This document shows, piece after piece, positions 16,905 to 24,852 of a stretch of DNA of 64,000 nucleotides (position 1 is its first letter; every line of letters begins with the position of its first letter). Origin of the DNA: Halorubrum sodomense (GTDB lineage: Archaea; Halobacteriota; Halobacteria; Halobacteriales; Haloferacaceae); contig NZ_FOYN01000001.1 in NCBI RefSeq assembly GCF_900111935.1, positions 895,574 through 959,573 of the forward strand, in the 5' to 3' direction. The position numbers and the translations under genes were made by a program. The notes under the pieces were generated by a model. It saw only the letters and a list, made by a program, of their open reading frames with translations. It had not been told where the DNA came from and ran no database searches.

Positions 16905-18809
16905 ATGAGTCGCCGCCGCACCCACGTCCTCCGCGTCGACCTCTCGGCGGGCGAGACGGCCCGCGAGCGCGTCCCGCGGGACCGGCGGCGCGACTACGTC
17001 GGCGGGAAGGGGATCGGGGCGCGCTACCTCTACGAGGAGCTGCCGCCGGGGACGGAGCCGACGGGTCCGGAGAATCTCCTCTGCTTCCTCGTCGGCCCGC
17101 TCGCGGGCTACCTCCCGGGCGAGACGCGCTACGCCGCGGTGACCAAGTCGCCGCTCACCGGCGGCTTCCTCGACTCGTACGCGGGCGGCGAGTTCGCCGA
17201 CCGCCTCGCGGGGTCGCTGGACGACTGCCTCGGGCTGCTCGTGACGGGCGCGGCCGACCGACCGGTCCGGATCGAGGTCGAGGACGGCCGCGCCCGGATC
17301 GAGGCGAGCGACGCCTGGGGCGACGACGCCGCCGAGACGGCCGAACGGTTCCCGGCCGCCGGCGTCGCCTGCGTCGGCCCGGCGGGCGAGCGCGAGGCGG
17401 CCTACGCGACGGTCGCGAGCGACGGCGGCGCCCACCACGCGGGCCGCGGCGGCGCCGGCGCCGTGATGGGGTCGAAGCGGCTGAAGGCGGTCGTCGCCCG
17501 CGACCCCCCGCCGAGCGTCCCGGACGACCTCGCCGCGCTCCGCGACCGCGACGCGGCGGCCTACGGCCGCGACCCGACCGGCGAGTGGCAGGCGGCCGGC
17601 GAAACGGTCGAGACGGTCGATTACGCCAACGAGGTCGGGATCCTCGCTGCGGAGGGGTGGACGGGGACCGGCTTCGACGGCGCCGACGACATCGGCGTCG
17701 AGGCCGCGCTGGAGCGCGCGACGGGGCGCGAAGAAGTTACCGACGCCGGCCAAGGCGAGGACCCCGCCGTCCCCGGCGGCTTCCGGATCGACACCCCGGA
17801 CGGCGAGGTGGTCCCGCGCGGCGCGGCCCCGATCACGCTCGGCGCGGGCCTCGGCGTCGACGACTTCGACCGCGTCGTCGAGCTCTGCGGGGTCTGCGAC
17901 CGGCTCGGCCTCGACGTGATCGGCGCGGGCAACGCGGTCGCGTGGGCGGTCCGCGCCGGGGAAGCCGGTGTCGTCGACTGCCCGGTCTCGTTCGGCGACG
18001 CCGACGGGGCAGAGCGCCTGTTAGCGGCGATCGCGGCCCGCGAGGCGCCGCCCGACCTCGACGTCCACCCGGATCTGCCGGACGCGCTCGCCGACGGGAT
18101 CGACGCCGCGGTCGAGCGGTTCGGCGGCGAGGCGCTCGTGCCCACGGTGAAGTCGATGGCGCTGCCCGGCTTCGACCCCCGCGCGGCGGTCGGGGTCGCG
18201 CTCGCGTACGCGACGAGCGACCGCGGCGCGTGTCACAGACGCGCGCGGCCGCAGGACAGCGAGCCGCTCGCCCGGCCCGACCGGTCTCCGACCGACCGGG
18301 TGCGGGACGTGGTCGGCGAGCAGAACGCGCGCTCCGTGCTGTGGAGCCTCGTCGTCGACGACTTCGTCGGCGAGGCGGTCTGGGACGACCTCGGCGCGGA
18401 GTGGCTCGCGGCGGTCGACCACCCCGCGGTGACGGACCGCGACGGCGACGCGCCGGAGCGCGGCGACCGCGCCGAGGACCGCTCGGACCCGGTCGCCGCG
18501 CTCGCGACGACCGGCGAACGGATCTGGACGCTCACCCGGCTGTTCAACGCCCGCGAGGGGTTCGACCGCGACGACGACGCGCTCCCGGAGCCGCTCCGCA
18601 CGGCCGCGGCGGACGGGACGCCGGGGGTCGACGTCGACGCGTTCGACCGCCTGCTGGACCGCTACTACGCGGCCCGGGAGTGGGGCGACCGCGGCCTCCC
18701 GACGCCGGCGGCGCTCGACCGCCTGGGCCTCGCGGAGGTCGTCGACGACGCGACCCCGCTGGACGAGCGCCCGATCGACCTCGCCGAGGCAACGGATTCG
18801 GACGACTGA
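16905..18809 (+). CDS. aldehyde ferredoxin oxidoreductase homolog lacking the Fe-S cysteines
   Basis: 634 residues. The N-terminal tungstopterin domain is recognisable (VLRVDLSAGET, YVGGKGIGARYLYEELPPGT, GRGGAGAVMGSKRLKA), as is the C-terminal part (ELCGVCDRLGLDVIGAGNAV, ATSDRGACHRRARP). The C-x2-C-x3-C cluster motif expected at about 265-295 is absent; that stretch is Asp/Gly/Glu-rich. The fourth ligand expected in the (L/V)DSLVVC-like segment reads LWSLVVDDFVGEAV, without Cys. Either electron transfer differs or the enzyme has a new role. The reading frame is intact, so it is not an obvious pseudogene. Confidence 0.8.
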   Translation: MSRRRTHVLRVDLSAGETARERVPRDRRRDYVGGKGIGARYLYEELPPGTEPTGPENLLCFLVGPLAGYLPGETRYAAVTKSPLTGGFLDSYAGGEFADRLAGSLDDCLGLLVTGAADRPVRIEVEDGRARIEASDAWGDDAAETAERFPAAGVACVGPAGEREAAYATVASDGGAHHAGRGGAGAVMGSKRLKAVVARDPPPSVPDDLAALRDRDAAAYGRDPTGEWQAAGETVETVDYANEVGILAAEGWTGTGFDGADDIGVEAALERATGREEVTDAGQGEDPAVPGGFRIDTPDGEVVPRGAAPITLGAGLGVDDFDRVVELCGVCDRLGLDVIGAGNAVAWAVRAGEAGVVDCPVSFGDADGAERLLAAIAAREAPPDLDVHPDLPDALADGIDAAVERFGGEALVPTVKSMALPGFDPRAAVGVALAYATSDRGACHRRARPQDSEPLARPDRSPTDRVRDVVGEQNARSVLWSLVVDDFVGEAVWDDLGAEWLAAVDHPAVTDRDGDAPERGDRAEDRSDPVAALATTGERIWTLTRLFNAREGFDRDDDALPEPLRTAAADGTPGVDVDAFDRLLDRYYAAREWGDRGLPTPAALDRLGLAEVVDDATPLDERPIDLAEATDSDD

Positions 18810-18846
18810 CGCGAGTTACAATCGACTTCCGGCGCTCGCGCCCGCC

Positions 18847-19206
18847 TCAGCGGCGCAGTCCGCCCTCGGCCTTGATCCGCATGATGTGCCGGACGTTGAG
18901 GTAGATCTCCTCGGGCGAGGTCTCCTCGTCGGCGTCGTAGAGGTCCGAGACGCGGTAGAGGATCGCCGAGAGCTGCTTGCTCTCGGAGCTGTCGCCCCGC
19001 ACGTCCTCGGCGACCTCTCGGAGGAACTCCCGGACCTCGTCGTCCGCGGGGAACTCGGCGTCCGACGCCTCCTCGGGGACCACCGGGTCGACGCCCGCGG
19101 CCGCGAGGGGGTCCTCGCGGTCGTCGCCGGCGCCGTCGTCGTCGGGCCCGGTTCCGGTAGCGGCGTCGGACTCCGCCCCGTCGGCGCCGCCGTCCGCGTC
19201 GGTCAT
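18847..19206 (-). CDS. conserved haloarchaeal acidic protein
   Basis: 119 residues from MTDADGGADGAESD, with an acidic disordered first half and a helical C-terminus (VREFLREVAEDVRGDSSESK, PEEIYLNVRHIMRIKAEGG). Its start overlaps the stop of mrp by 4 bp, so it is probably co-translated with it. Unknown function; a role linked to Fe-S assembly is suggested only by position. Confidence 0.75.
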   Translation of the reverse strand: MTDADGGADGAESDAATGTGPDDDGAGDDREDPLAAAGVDPVVPEEASDAEFPADDEVREFLREVAEDVRGDSSESKQLSAILYRVSDLYDADEETSPEEIYLNVRHIMRIKAEGGLRR

Positions 19207-20270
19207 CGCCCCTCGCTCACCCCGCGGCGGCGGACGACGCCGGCGTTGTTCGCGACGTTCTCGACGAGCACCCTGAACGCGTCCGCGGTCTCGCCGTCCT
19301 CCAAGACGACGGGCTCGCCGTCGTCGCCGCCGGTGCGCACGTCGGGGTCGAGCGGGATCCCGCCGAGGAACGGGAGGTCGTGTTCCTGCGCGAGCGCCTT
19401 CCCGCCACCGGAGCCGAATATCTCGTGGAACCCGCCGCAGTCGGGACACCGGAAGCCGGCCATGTTCTCCGCGATCCCGAGGACGTTCGTGTCGTGTTTC
19501 CCGAACATGCGGAGCCCCTTCACCGCGTCGTCGAGCGCGACGTCCTGCGGCGTCGTGACGATGACGGCCCCCGTCAGCGGCAGCGTCTGAAGGATCGTGA
19601 GCTGGGTGTCGCCGGTGCCCGGCGGGAGGTCCATCACGAGGTAGTCGAGCTCGCCCCACTCCACGTCCTCGACCAGCTGGGTGATGATCTTGTGGACCAT
19701 CGGGCCGCGCCAGATGACGGGGTCGTCCTCGCCGGTGAGGAAGTCCATGCTCATCAGCTTCACCCCGAACCGCTCCGGGGGAACGATCGTCTCGCCGTCG
19801 GTCTCGGGGCGCTCCTCGGCCGACACCATCCGCGGGACGTTCGGCCCGTACACGTCGGCGTCGAACAGGCCGACGCGCGCGCCGAGCGCGGAGAGCCCGG
19901 CGGCGAGGTTCACCGCGACCGTCGACTTCCCCACGCCGCCCTTCCCGGAGGCGACCGCGATGACGTTCTGGACGCCGGGGAGGACCTGCTCGTCCGCCGA
20001 GAGGTCGTCCGGGATCGACGCCGACAGCTCCACGTCGAGGCCGGTGTCCGCGAGCGCCTCGCGCACGTCGTCCGCGACGGCCGACTCGGTCGGGGAGAAG
20101 GGGGCGCCGAGCGCGAGCGACACGCGGACCGTTCCGGCGGTGCCGTCTCCGGTCCCCTCCCCGCCCTCCTCGACCTCGACGTCGTTCACCAGCCCGAGCG
20201 AGACGATGTCGCCGCCGAGGTCGGGGTCGCGCACGTCCGCGAGCCGCTCCCGCACGTCCGATTCGTTCAT
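19203..20270 (-). CDS. mrp: Mrp/NBP35-family ATPase, Fe-S cluster carrier
   Basis: 355 residues. Residues 1-80 form an MIP18/DUF59 domain (RLADVRDPDLGGDIVSLGLV). The ParA-like ATPase follows with GKGGVGKST (Walker A), FDADVYGPNVPRM, and DLPPGTGDTQLT. The cluster-binding C-x2-C is in FRCPDCGGF. Such proteins bind and deliver [4Fe-4S] clusters. It lies 45 bp downstream of ipk on the same strand. Confidence 0.93.
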   Translation of the reverse strand: MNESDVRERLADVRDPDLGGDIVSLGLVNDVEVEEGGEGTGDGTAGTVRVSLALGAPFSPTESAVADDVREALADTGLDVELSASIPDDLSADEQVLPGVQNVIAVASGKGGVGKSTVAVNLAAGLSALGARVGLFDADVYGPNVPRMVSAEERPETDGETIVPPERFGVKLMSMDFLTGEDDPVIWRGPMVHKIITQLVEDVEWGELDYLVMDLPPGTGDTQLTILQTLPLTGAVIVTTPQDVALDDAVKGLRMFGKHDTNVLGIAENMAGFRCPDCGGFHEIFGSGGGKALAQEHDLPFLGGIPLDPDVRTGGDDGEPVVLEDGETADAFRVLVENVANNAGVVRRRGVSEGR

Positions 20271-20315
20271 GCCCGGGGGGAGGGCCGTGGGTCGAATAAG
20301 GGTTCTGTCACCCGG

Positions 20316-21155
20316 TCAGTCGATCCGGGTTCCGGCGCCCTCACCGCGCAGGAACGGGGCCAGTCCCGCCGCGCCGAACACGTACGCCGGCGCGTCGAGG
20401 TCGAGCAGCTCGCGCACCTTCGCGGCCATCCCGCCGGAGACGTCCGTCGCGTCGCTCGCGCCGAGCGCGTCCGCGACCGCGCCGAAGTCGTCGATCTCGT
20501 CGATCACGTCGCCGTCGCCGTCGAGGACGCCGGGGACCGTCGAGCAGACGCCGACGCGGCGCGCGGCGAGCCCCGCGGCGAGCTCCGCGACCAGCTCGTC
20601 GCCCGAGACCACCGTGACGCCGTCGCCAGCGGTCGCCACGCCGTCGCCGTGGAGGACGGGGACGAACCCCTCGTCGAGCAGCGTCGCCGTCGACCCGAGC
20701 GGGAGGTCGAGCCGGCCGTCCGCCCCCTCGGTTCGCGCCGCGAGCGACAGCGGGTGAACCGGGACCGCCGGTACGCCGCGTTCGCGGAGCCGCTCTAGCA
20801 CGTGCGCGTTCAGCCGCTTCATAGCGCCGTGGACCGCGGCCACCGCGTCGGCGTCGCGCGTCCCGTCGGTCGTCGACACCCCGCGTTCGCTGGCGTGGTG
20901 ATGGCCGAAGCTCCCACCACCGTGGACGACGACGAGCCGGTCGACGTCGCCCGCCGCGAGCGCGTCCGCGACCGCGTCGCAGGCCGCGTCGAGCGCGGCG
21001 TCGTCGAGCGTCTCGGGACGGTCCTTCTCCGTGATCAGGCTCCCGCCGAGCTTGAGGACGACCGGGGGCGCGTCGGTCCCGGCGCCGTCGGCGGCTTCGT
21101 CGCCGCCCGCGCCCCGTGCGTCGCCGCCGTCTGCGGTCGGGTCGGCGCCCGTCAC
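20316..21155 (-). CDS. ipk: isopentenyl phosphate kinase
   Basis: 279 residues from a GTG at 21155 that overlaps the mevalonate kinase stop by 4 bp. An amino-acid-kinase fold is visible: VVLKLGGSLITEKDRP at about residue 32 and HGGGSFGHHHASERG with the conserved active-site His. DVSGGMAAKV near the end binds nucleotide. It phosphorylates isopentenyl phosphate to IPP in the archaeal mevalonate pathway. The first 30 residues are a disordered acidic tail. Confidence 0.93.
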   Translation of the reverse strand: MTGADPTADGGDARGAGGDEAADGAGTDAPPVVLKLGGSLITEKDRPETLDDAALDAACDAVADALAAGDVDRLVVVHGGGSFGHHHASERGVSTTDGTRDADAVAAVHGAMKRLNAHVLERLRERGVPAVPVHPLSLAARTEGADGRLDLPLGSTATLLDEGFVPVLHGDGVATAGDGVTVVSGDELVAELAAGLAARRVGVCSTVPGVLDGDGDVIDEIDDFGAVADALGASDATDVSGGMAAKVRELLDLDAPAYVFGAAGLAPFLRGEGAGTRID

Positions 21156-22168
21156 GCCTCCACCACCCGGACGCCCTCCGTCGCCAGCTCGGCGCGGAAC
21201 GCCTCCTCGCAGCCCTGCGTGAACGAGAGGGCGGTCTCCGTCGCGTCGCTCGCGTCGAGCGCGACGATACAGCCCCCGCCCCCCGCACCGGTGAGCTTCG
21301 CGCCGTGGGCGCCCGCGTCCCGCGCGGCCCACACCATCGCGTCGAGCGACCGGGCGGAGACGCCGAGCGCGGCGAGCAGCCCGTGGTTGAAGTCCATCAG
21401 CTCGCCCAGCCCGGCGAGCAGCTCGGACGACGGCGGCTTCTCCGGGTCCGCGTCGGCGAGGAGGGCCTCGCCCTCCCGAACCAGGTCGCCGATCGATTCG
21501 ACCGTGTCCGCGGCGAACCCGTGTTCCTCGCGCAGCGCGCGAACGCCCGCGACGAGTTCGCCGGTGTCGCCCGCGCCGCCGTCGAAGCCGACGACGAACG
21601 GGAGGTTCGGGGCGTCGATCGGCTCGCAGTCGTCGCCCTCGACGCGGACCGCGCCGCCCATCGTCGAGCAGAACGTGTCCGCGCGCGAGGCCTGCCCGTC
21701 CTGAACTTCGAACTCGGCACGATACGCCCGCTCCGCTAGTTCCCGGCGGTCGAGCCGCGCGCCGAGCGCGCGGGTCGCCGCGTCGATGCCGGCCACCACC
21801 ACGGCCGCCGACGACCCCAGTCCCGCACCGAGCGGAATGTCGCTCTCGACGGTGATGTCGAAGCCGGCGTCGGGGGCGTCGGCGGCGTCGCGCGCCTGCT
21901 CGACCGCGGCGTCGACGTACCCCATCGCGGCCTCGACGAGCGGCGTCGGCACGTCCACGTCCGGGCGGTCGCCGGTGCCGCCGGCGTACTCCACGGTGAA
22001 CCCGTCCAAGGTGAGGTCCTCGGCCTCGACGCGCACGTGGTCGTCCTCGCGCGGCTCGACGCGCACGGTCGCGCGTCGCTCGACGGCCGCCGGCACGGCC
22101 GGCTCGCCGTAGACGACGGCGTGTTCGCCGAAGAGGTACACCTTCCCCGGCGCCTCGCAAACGGTCAT
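21152..22168 (-). CDS. mvk: mevalonate kinase
   Basis: 338 residues of the GHMP kinase family: EAPGKVYLFGEHAVVYG (motif 1), DIPLGAGLGSSAAVV (ATP-binding motif 2) and AKLTGAGGGGC (motif 3). It makes phosphomevalonate for isoprenoid lipids. Coupled to ipk by a 4-bp overlap. The RNase J gene that often follows this pair in haloarchaea is not present here; mrp follows instead. Confidence 0.95.
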   Translation of the reverse strand: MTVCEAPGKVYLFGEHAVVYGEPAVPAAVERRATVRVEPREDDHVRVEAEDLTLDGFTVEYAGGTGDRPDVDVPTPLVEAAMGYVDAAVEQARDAADAPDAGFDITVESDIPLGAGLGSSAAVVVAGIDAATRALGARLDRRELAERAYRAEFEVQDGQASRADTFCSTMGGAVRVEGDDCEPIDAPNLPFVVGFDGGAGDTGELVAGVRALREEHGFAADTVESIGDLVREGEALLADADPEKPPSSELLAGLGELMDFNHGLLAALGVSARSLDAMVWAARDAGAHGAKLTGAGGGGCIVALDASDATETALSFTQGCEEAFRAELATEGVRVVEA

Positions 22169-22224
22169 ACGAACTCCCTCTCCCCCCGCGCTTACAGGCG
22201 TTGCGCTTGCGGGCGCGGGGCGGA

Positions 22225-23244
22225 CTACCGCTCCGCCCCGGCGTCGCGCGGCGACTCGCCGCGGCGGGCGGCCCGGCGGAGCCCGATCTCCGCGACGTCG
22301 TCGCCCCGGTCCGCGCTCCGGCGCAGCGCGCGCGAGACGCGCCGCAGCTCCGGCGCGCTCGCGCCCGCCTCGTCCAACCGCCGGTCGAACGCGTCGATCC
22401 GTTCGCGCACCTCGCGCAGGTCGCCGAGCGCCCCCCGGGCGACCCCGGCGTCCTCGTCGCCCAGCACGACGCCGACGCCGTCGGCCACGGCGCCCCGAAC
22501 GGCCCGCCCGATATCGCGGCACGACTCCAGCCGCCGCTCGGCCGGCGGCCCGTCGAGCGCCGCCGCGGCCGCGCCGACCTCCACGGCGGCGTCGCGGAGG
22601 CGGCACAGCTCCCGCATCGCGGTCCACGACTCGAACAGCTCCGAGCGGGTCGTCCCGAGCGCGTCGACCTCTCCGAGGTCCGCCATCCCCCGCGACACGG
22701 AGCGCTCGATCATCGCCGCGAGGCGGTCGACCTGCTCGTCGCGAGAGCCGACCGGCGACGCGCCGGGCGGGGCCGCCAGGGCCTCGACCGCGTCGCGGTG
22801 TATCGCGCGCACGGTGAACGCGAGCTGGCGGAGCGACTGGCTCACCGACACCTCCTCCGAGTTGAGCATAATCTGTACCGTCGTCGCCGCCTCCGACTCC
22901 GCGGCCACCGACATCCCGATCCGACCGCGGGCGACCCGCTCGACGGCGCGGCGCCGCTGCGCGGTGAGCGGCTCGTCGGACTCCAGCGTCACCTCCCGGA
23001 CGCCGGCCGCGTACGCCGCCCGCAGTCCGCGCTCGATCACCGCCGGATCGGCCGACTCGATCCGGGCGGCAGTCGGGACGTCCCCGCCCGACCGGTCGCA
23101 CGTCTGGACCGCCAACACCCCGTCGACGTAGTCGTGGAGCGTCACGGTGTCGCCGGCGGTGACGCCCTGCGACTCGGCCCACTCTTTCGGCAGCGAGACG
23201 GTGTACGTTCCGTTTCCGACGGTCTGGACCTTGCGGGTTTCCAT
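22225..23244 (-). CDS. AbrB-PhoU fusion, phosphate uptake regulator
   Basis: 339 residues. Residues 1-45 are a SpoVT/AbrB DNA-binding domain (METRKVQTVGNGTYTVSLPK), the remainder is helical and PhoU-like (LGEVDALGTTRSELFESW). It is the last gene of the pst-phoU operon, 2 bp after phoU. Haloarchaeal proteins of this type are thought to control phosphate genes at the transcription level, coupling a phosphate sensor to DNA binding. Confidence 0.88.
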   Translation of the reverse strand: METRKVQTVGNGTYTVSLPKEWAESQGVTAGDTVTLHDYVDGVLAVQTCDRSGGDVPTAARIESADPAVIERGLRAAYAAGVREVTLESDEPLTAQRRRAVERVARGRIGMSVAAESEAATTVQIMLNSEEVSVSQSLRQLAFTVRAIHRDAVEALAAPPGASPVGSRDEQVDRLAAMIERSVSRGMADLGEVDALGTTRSELFESWTAMRELCRLRDAAVEVGAAAAALDGPPAERRLESCRDIGRAVRGAVADGVGVVLGDEDAGVARGALGDLREVRERIDAFDRRLDEAGASAPELRRVSRALRRSADRGDDVAEIGLRRAARRGESPRDAGAER

Positions 23245-23246
23245 GT

Positions 23247-23918
23247 TCAGTAGAGTAGCTCCGGGTCGTTCTCGACCATGTACAGCGTCCGCGCCGCGAT
23301 GTTCACCGCGTGGTCCCCGATCCGCTCTAAGTCTCGGACCGTCAACAGCACCCGCGACACGTCGTCCAACAGCCGCTCGGCGGCCCAGCCGTCGTCGTCG
23401 GTCCCGGCGATCAGCTCGCGGGTGACGCTCTCGCTCGCGCGCTGGCAGAGCGCGTCCACCTCGTCGTCGCCGGCGGCCACCGCCCGACACGCCGCGGCGT
23501 CGCCGGTCTCGTACGCCGCGAGGCTCCGTTCGAGGAGCCCGCGCGACGCCGCGCCGATCGCGTCGATCGCCACCTCGGGGGCCACCGTCTCCCGCGCCGC
23601 CAGCGAGTAGTTCGCGAGGTTCACCGCGAGGTCGCCGATCCGCTCGAGGTCGGTGATGATCTTGAACGAGGCGGTGACGAACCGGAGGTCGCCGGCGACC
23701 GGCTGCTGGAGGGCGAAGAGGTCGACGCAGCGGTCCTCCAGGGCGAGGTACGTCTCGTTGACCTCGTCGTCGCCGTCGGCGACCGCCCGCGCCAGCGACT
23801 CGTCGCGGCGTTCGACGGCCGCGAGGCTGTCCCCGAGACGCTCCGTCACCAGGTCGCCCATCGAGAGCACGTCAGACCGGAGCTCGTCGAGCGAGTCCTG
23901 GTAGTGTTCCCGGGGCAT
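23247..23918 (-). CDS. phoU: phosphate signalling protein PhoU
   Basis: 223 residues in two three-helix repeats, each with the PhoU metal-binding pattern: VTASFKIITDLERIGDLAVN and LLTVRDLERIGDHAVN. It lies 4 bp downstream of pstB. PhoU damps phosphate uptake through the Pst transporter; here it is joined by an AbrB-PhoU relative. Confidence 0.95.
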   Translation of the reverse strand: MPREHYQDSLDELRSDVLSMGDLVTERLGDSLAAVERRDESLARAVADGDDEVNETYLALEDRCVDLFALQQPVAGDLRFVTASFKIITDLERIGDLAVNLANYSLAARETVAPEVAIDAIGAASRGLLERSLAAYETGDAAACRAVAAGDDEVDALCQRASESVTRELIAGTDDDGWAAERLLDDVSRVLLTVRDLERIGDHAVNIAARTLYMVENDPELLY

Positions 23919-23922
23919 ACGG

Positions 23923-24846
23923 TTATCCGAACTTGCCGGTGATGTAGTCCTCCACGCGCTCGCTGTGCGGGTCCTCGAACACCTGGTCGGTGTCGCCGTA
24001 CTCGACGAGCTCGCCGCCGGTGAGGAACACCGCGGTCTGGTCAGAGATGCGCGCGGCCTGTTGCATGTTGTGCGTGACGATGACGACCGTGTACTCCTCG
24101 GCGAGGTCCTCGATCAGGTCCTCGATCTTCGCGGTCGCGATCGGGTCGAGCGCCGACGCGGGCTCGTCCATCAGGATGATCTCCGGATCGACGGAGAGGC
24201 ACCGGGCGATACAGAGGCGCTGTTGTTGGCCGCCCGAGAGGCCCAGCGCGTTGTCGTCGAGCCGGTCGCTCACCTCGTCCCACAGCGCCGCGTCGCGGAG
24301 GCAGCGCTCGACGAGCCGGTCGCGCTCCTCGGCGTCGCTCCGGTTCAGTAACCGGGCGAGGAGCCCGGTGTCGAGGTCGCCGTGCTTCTTCGGCCCGTAG
24401 GCGATGTTCTCGCGGATCGACTTCGGGAACGGGTTCGGCGACTGGAACACCATCCCGACCCGCTTCCGCAACTCGACGAGATTGACCCCGTCCTGATAGA
24501 TCTCCTGGCCGTCAAAGCGGACCGACCCATCGATTGTCGCGGACTTGATCCGATCGTTCATCCGGTTGAGGCAGCGTAGATACGTCGACTTTCCGCAGCC
24601 GGAGGGACCGATCAGGGCGGTGACGCTTCTCTCGGGGATCTCCATCGAGACGCCCTTCAGCGCGTGGTCGTCGCCGTAGTAGACGTCGAGGTCGTCGACC
24701 GTCATCTTCGCCTCTCCTCGGAACTCGTAGTCCGTCCACTCGTCACGGGTACGCTCGTCCGTCTCGCCGGTGGTCGTCGTGAGGGGCTGGTCGGTGTCCG
24801 TCGTCGCGGTACTCGTCTGGGTCTGTGGGTTTTGGTTCTCGCTCAT
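23923..24846 (-). CDS. pstB: phosphate ABC transporter ATP-binding protein
   Basis: 307 residues. An extra Thr/Gln/Asp-rich N-terminal 50 residues precede a complete ABC domain: GPSGCGKST (Walker A), [16 protein letters not shown] (signature), [12 protein letters not shown] (Walker B) and [10 protein letters not shown] (switch His). Powers inorganic phosphate import by PstSCA. It starts 6 bp after the pstA stop. Confidence 0.96.
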   Translation of the reverse strand: MSENQNPQTQTSTATTDTDQPLTTTTGETDERTRDEWTDYEFRGEAKMTVDDLDVYYGDDHALKGVSMEIPERSVTALIGPSGCGKSTYLRCLNRMNDRIKSATIDGSVRFDGQEIYQDGVNLVELRKRVGMVFQSPNPFPKSIRENIAYGPKKHGDLDTGLLARLLNRSDAEERDRLVERCLRDAALWDEVSDRLDDNALGLSGGQQQRLCIARCLSVDPEIILMDEPASALDPIATAKIEDLIEDLAEEYTVVIVTHNMQQAARISDQTAVFLTGGELVEYGDTDQVFEDPHSERVEDYITGKFG

Positions 24847-24852
24847 CGGTGA

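Noticed and set aside
16874..18904. 676-codon Arg-rich ORF overlapping the AOR homolog
   Set aside because: Out-of-frame reading of a GC-rich gene; extremely basic, which is wrong for a haloarchaeal protein.
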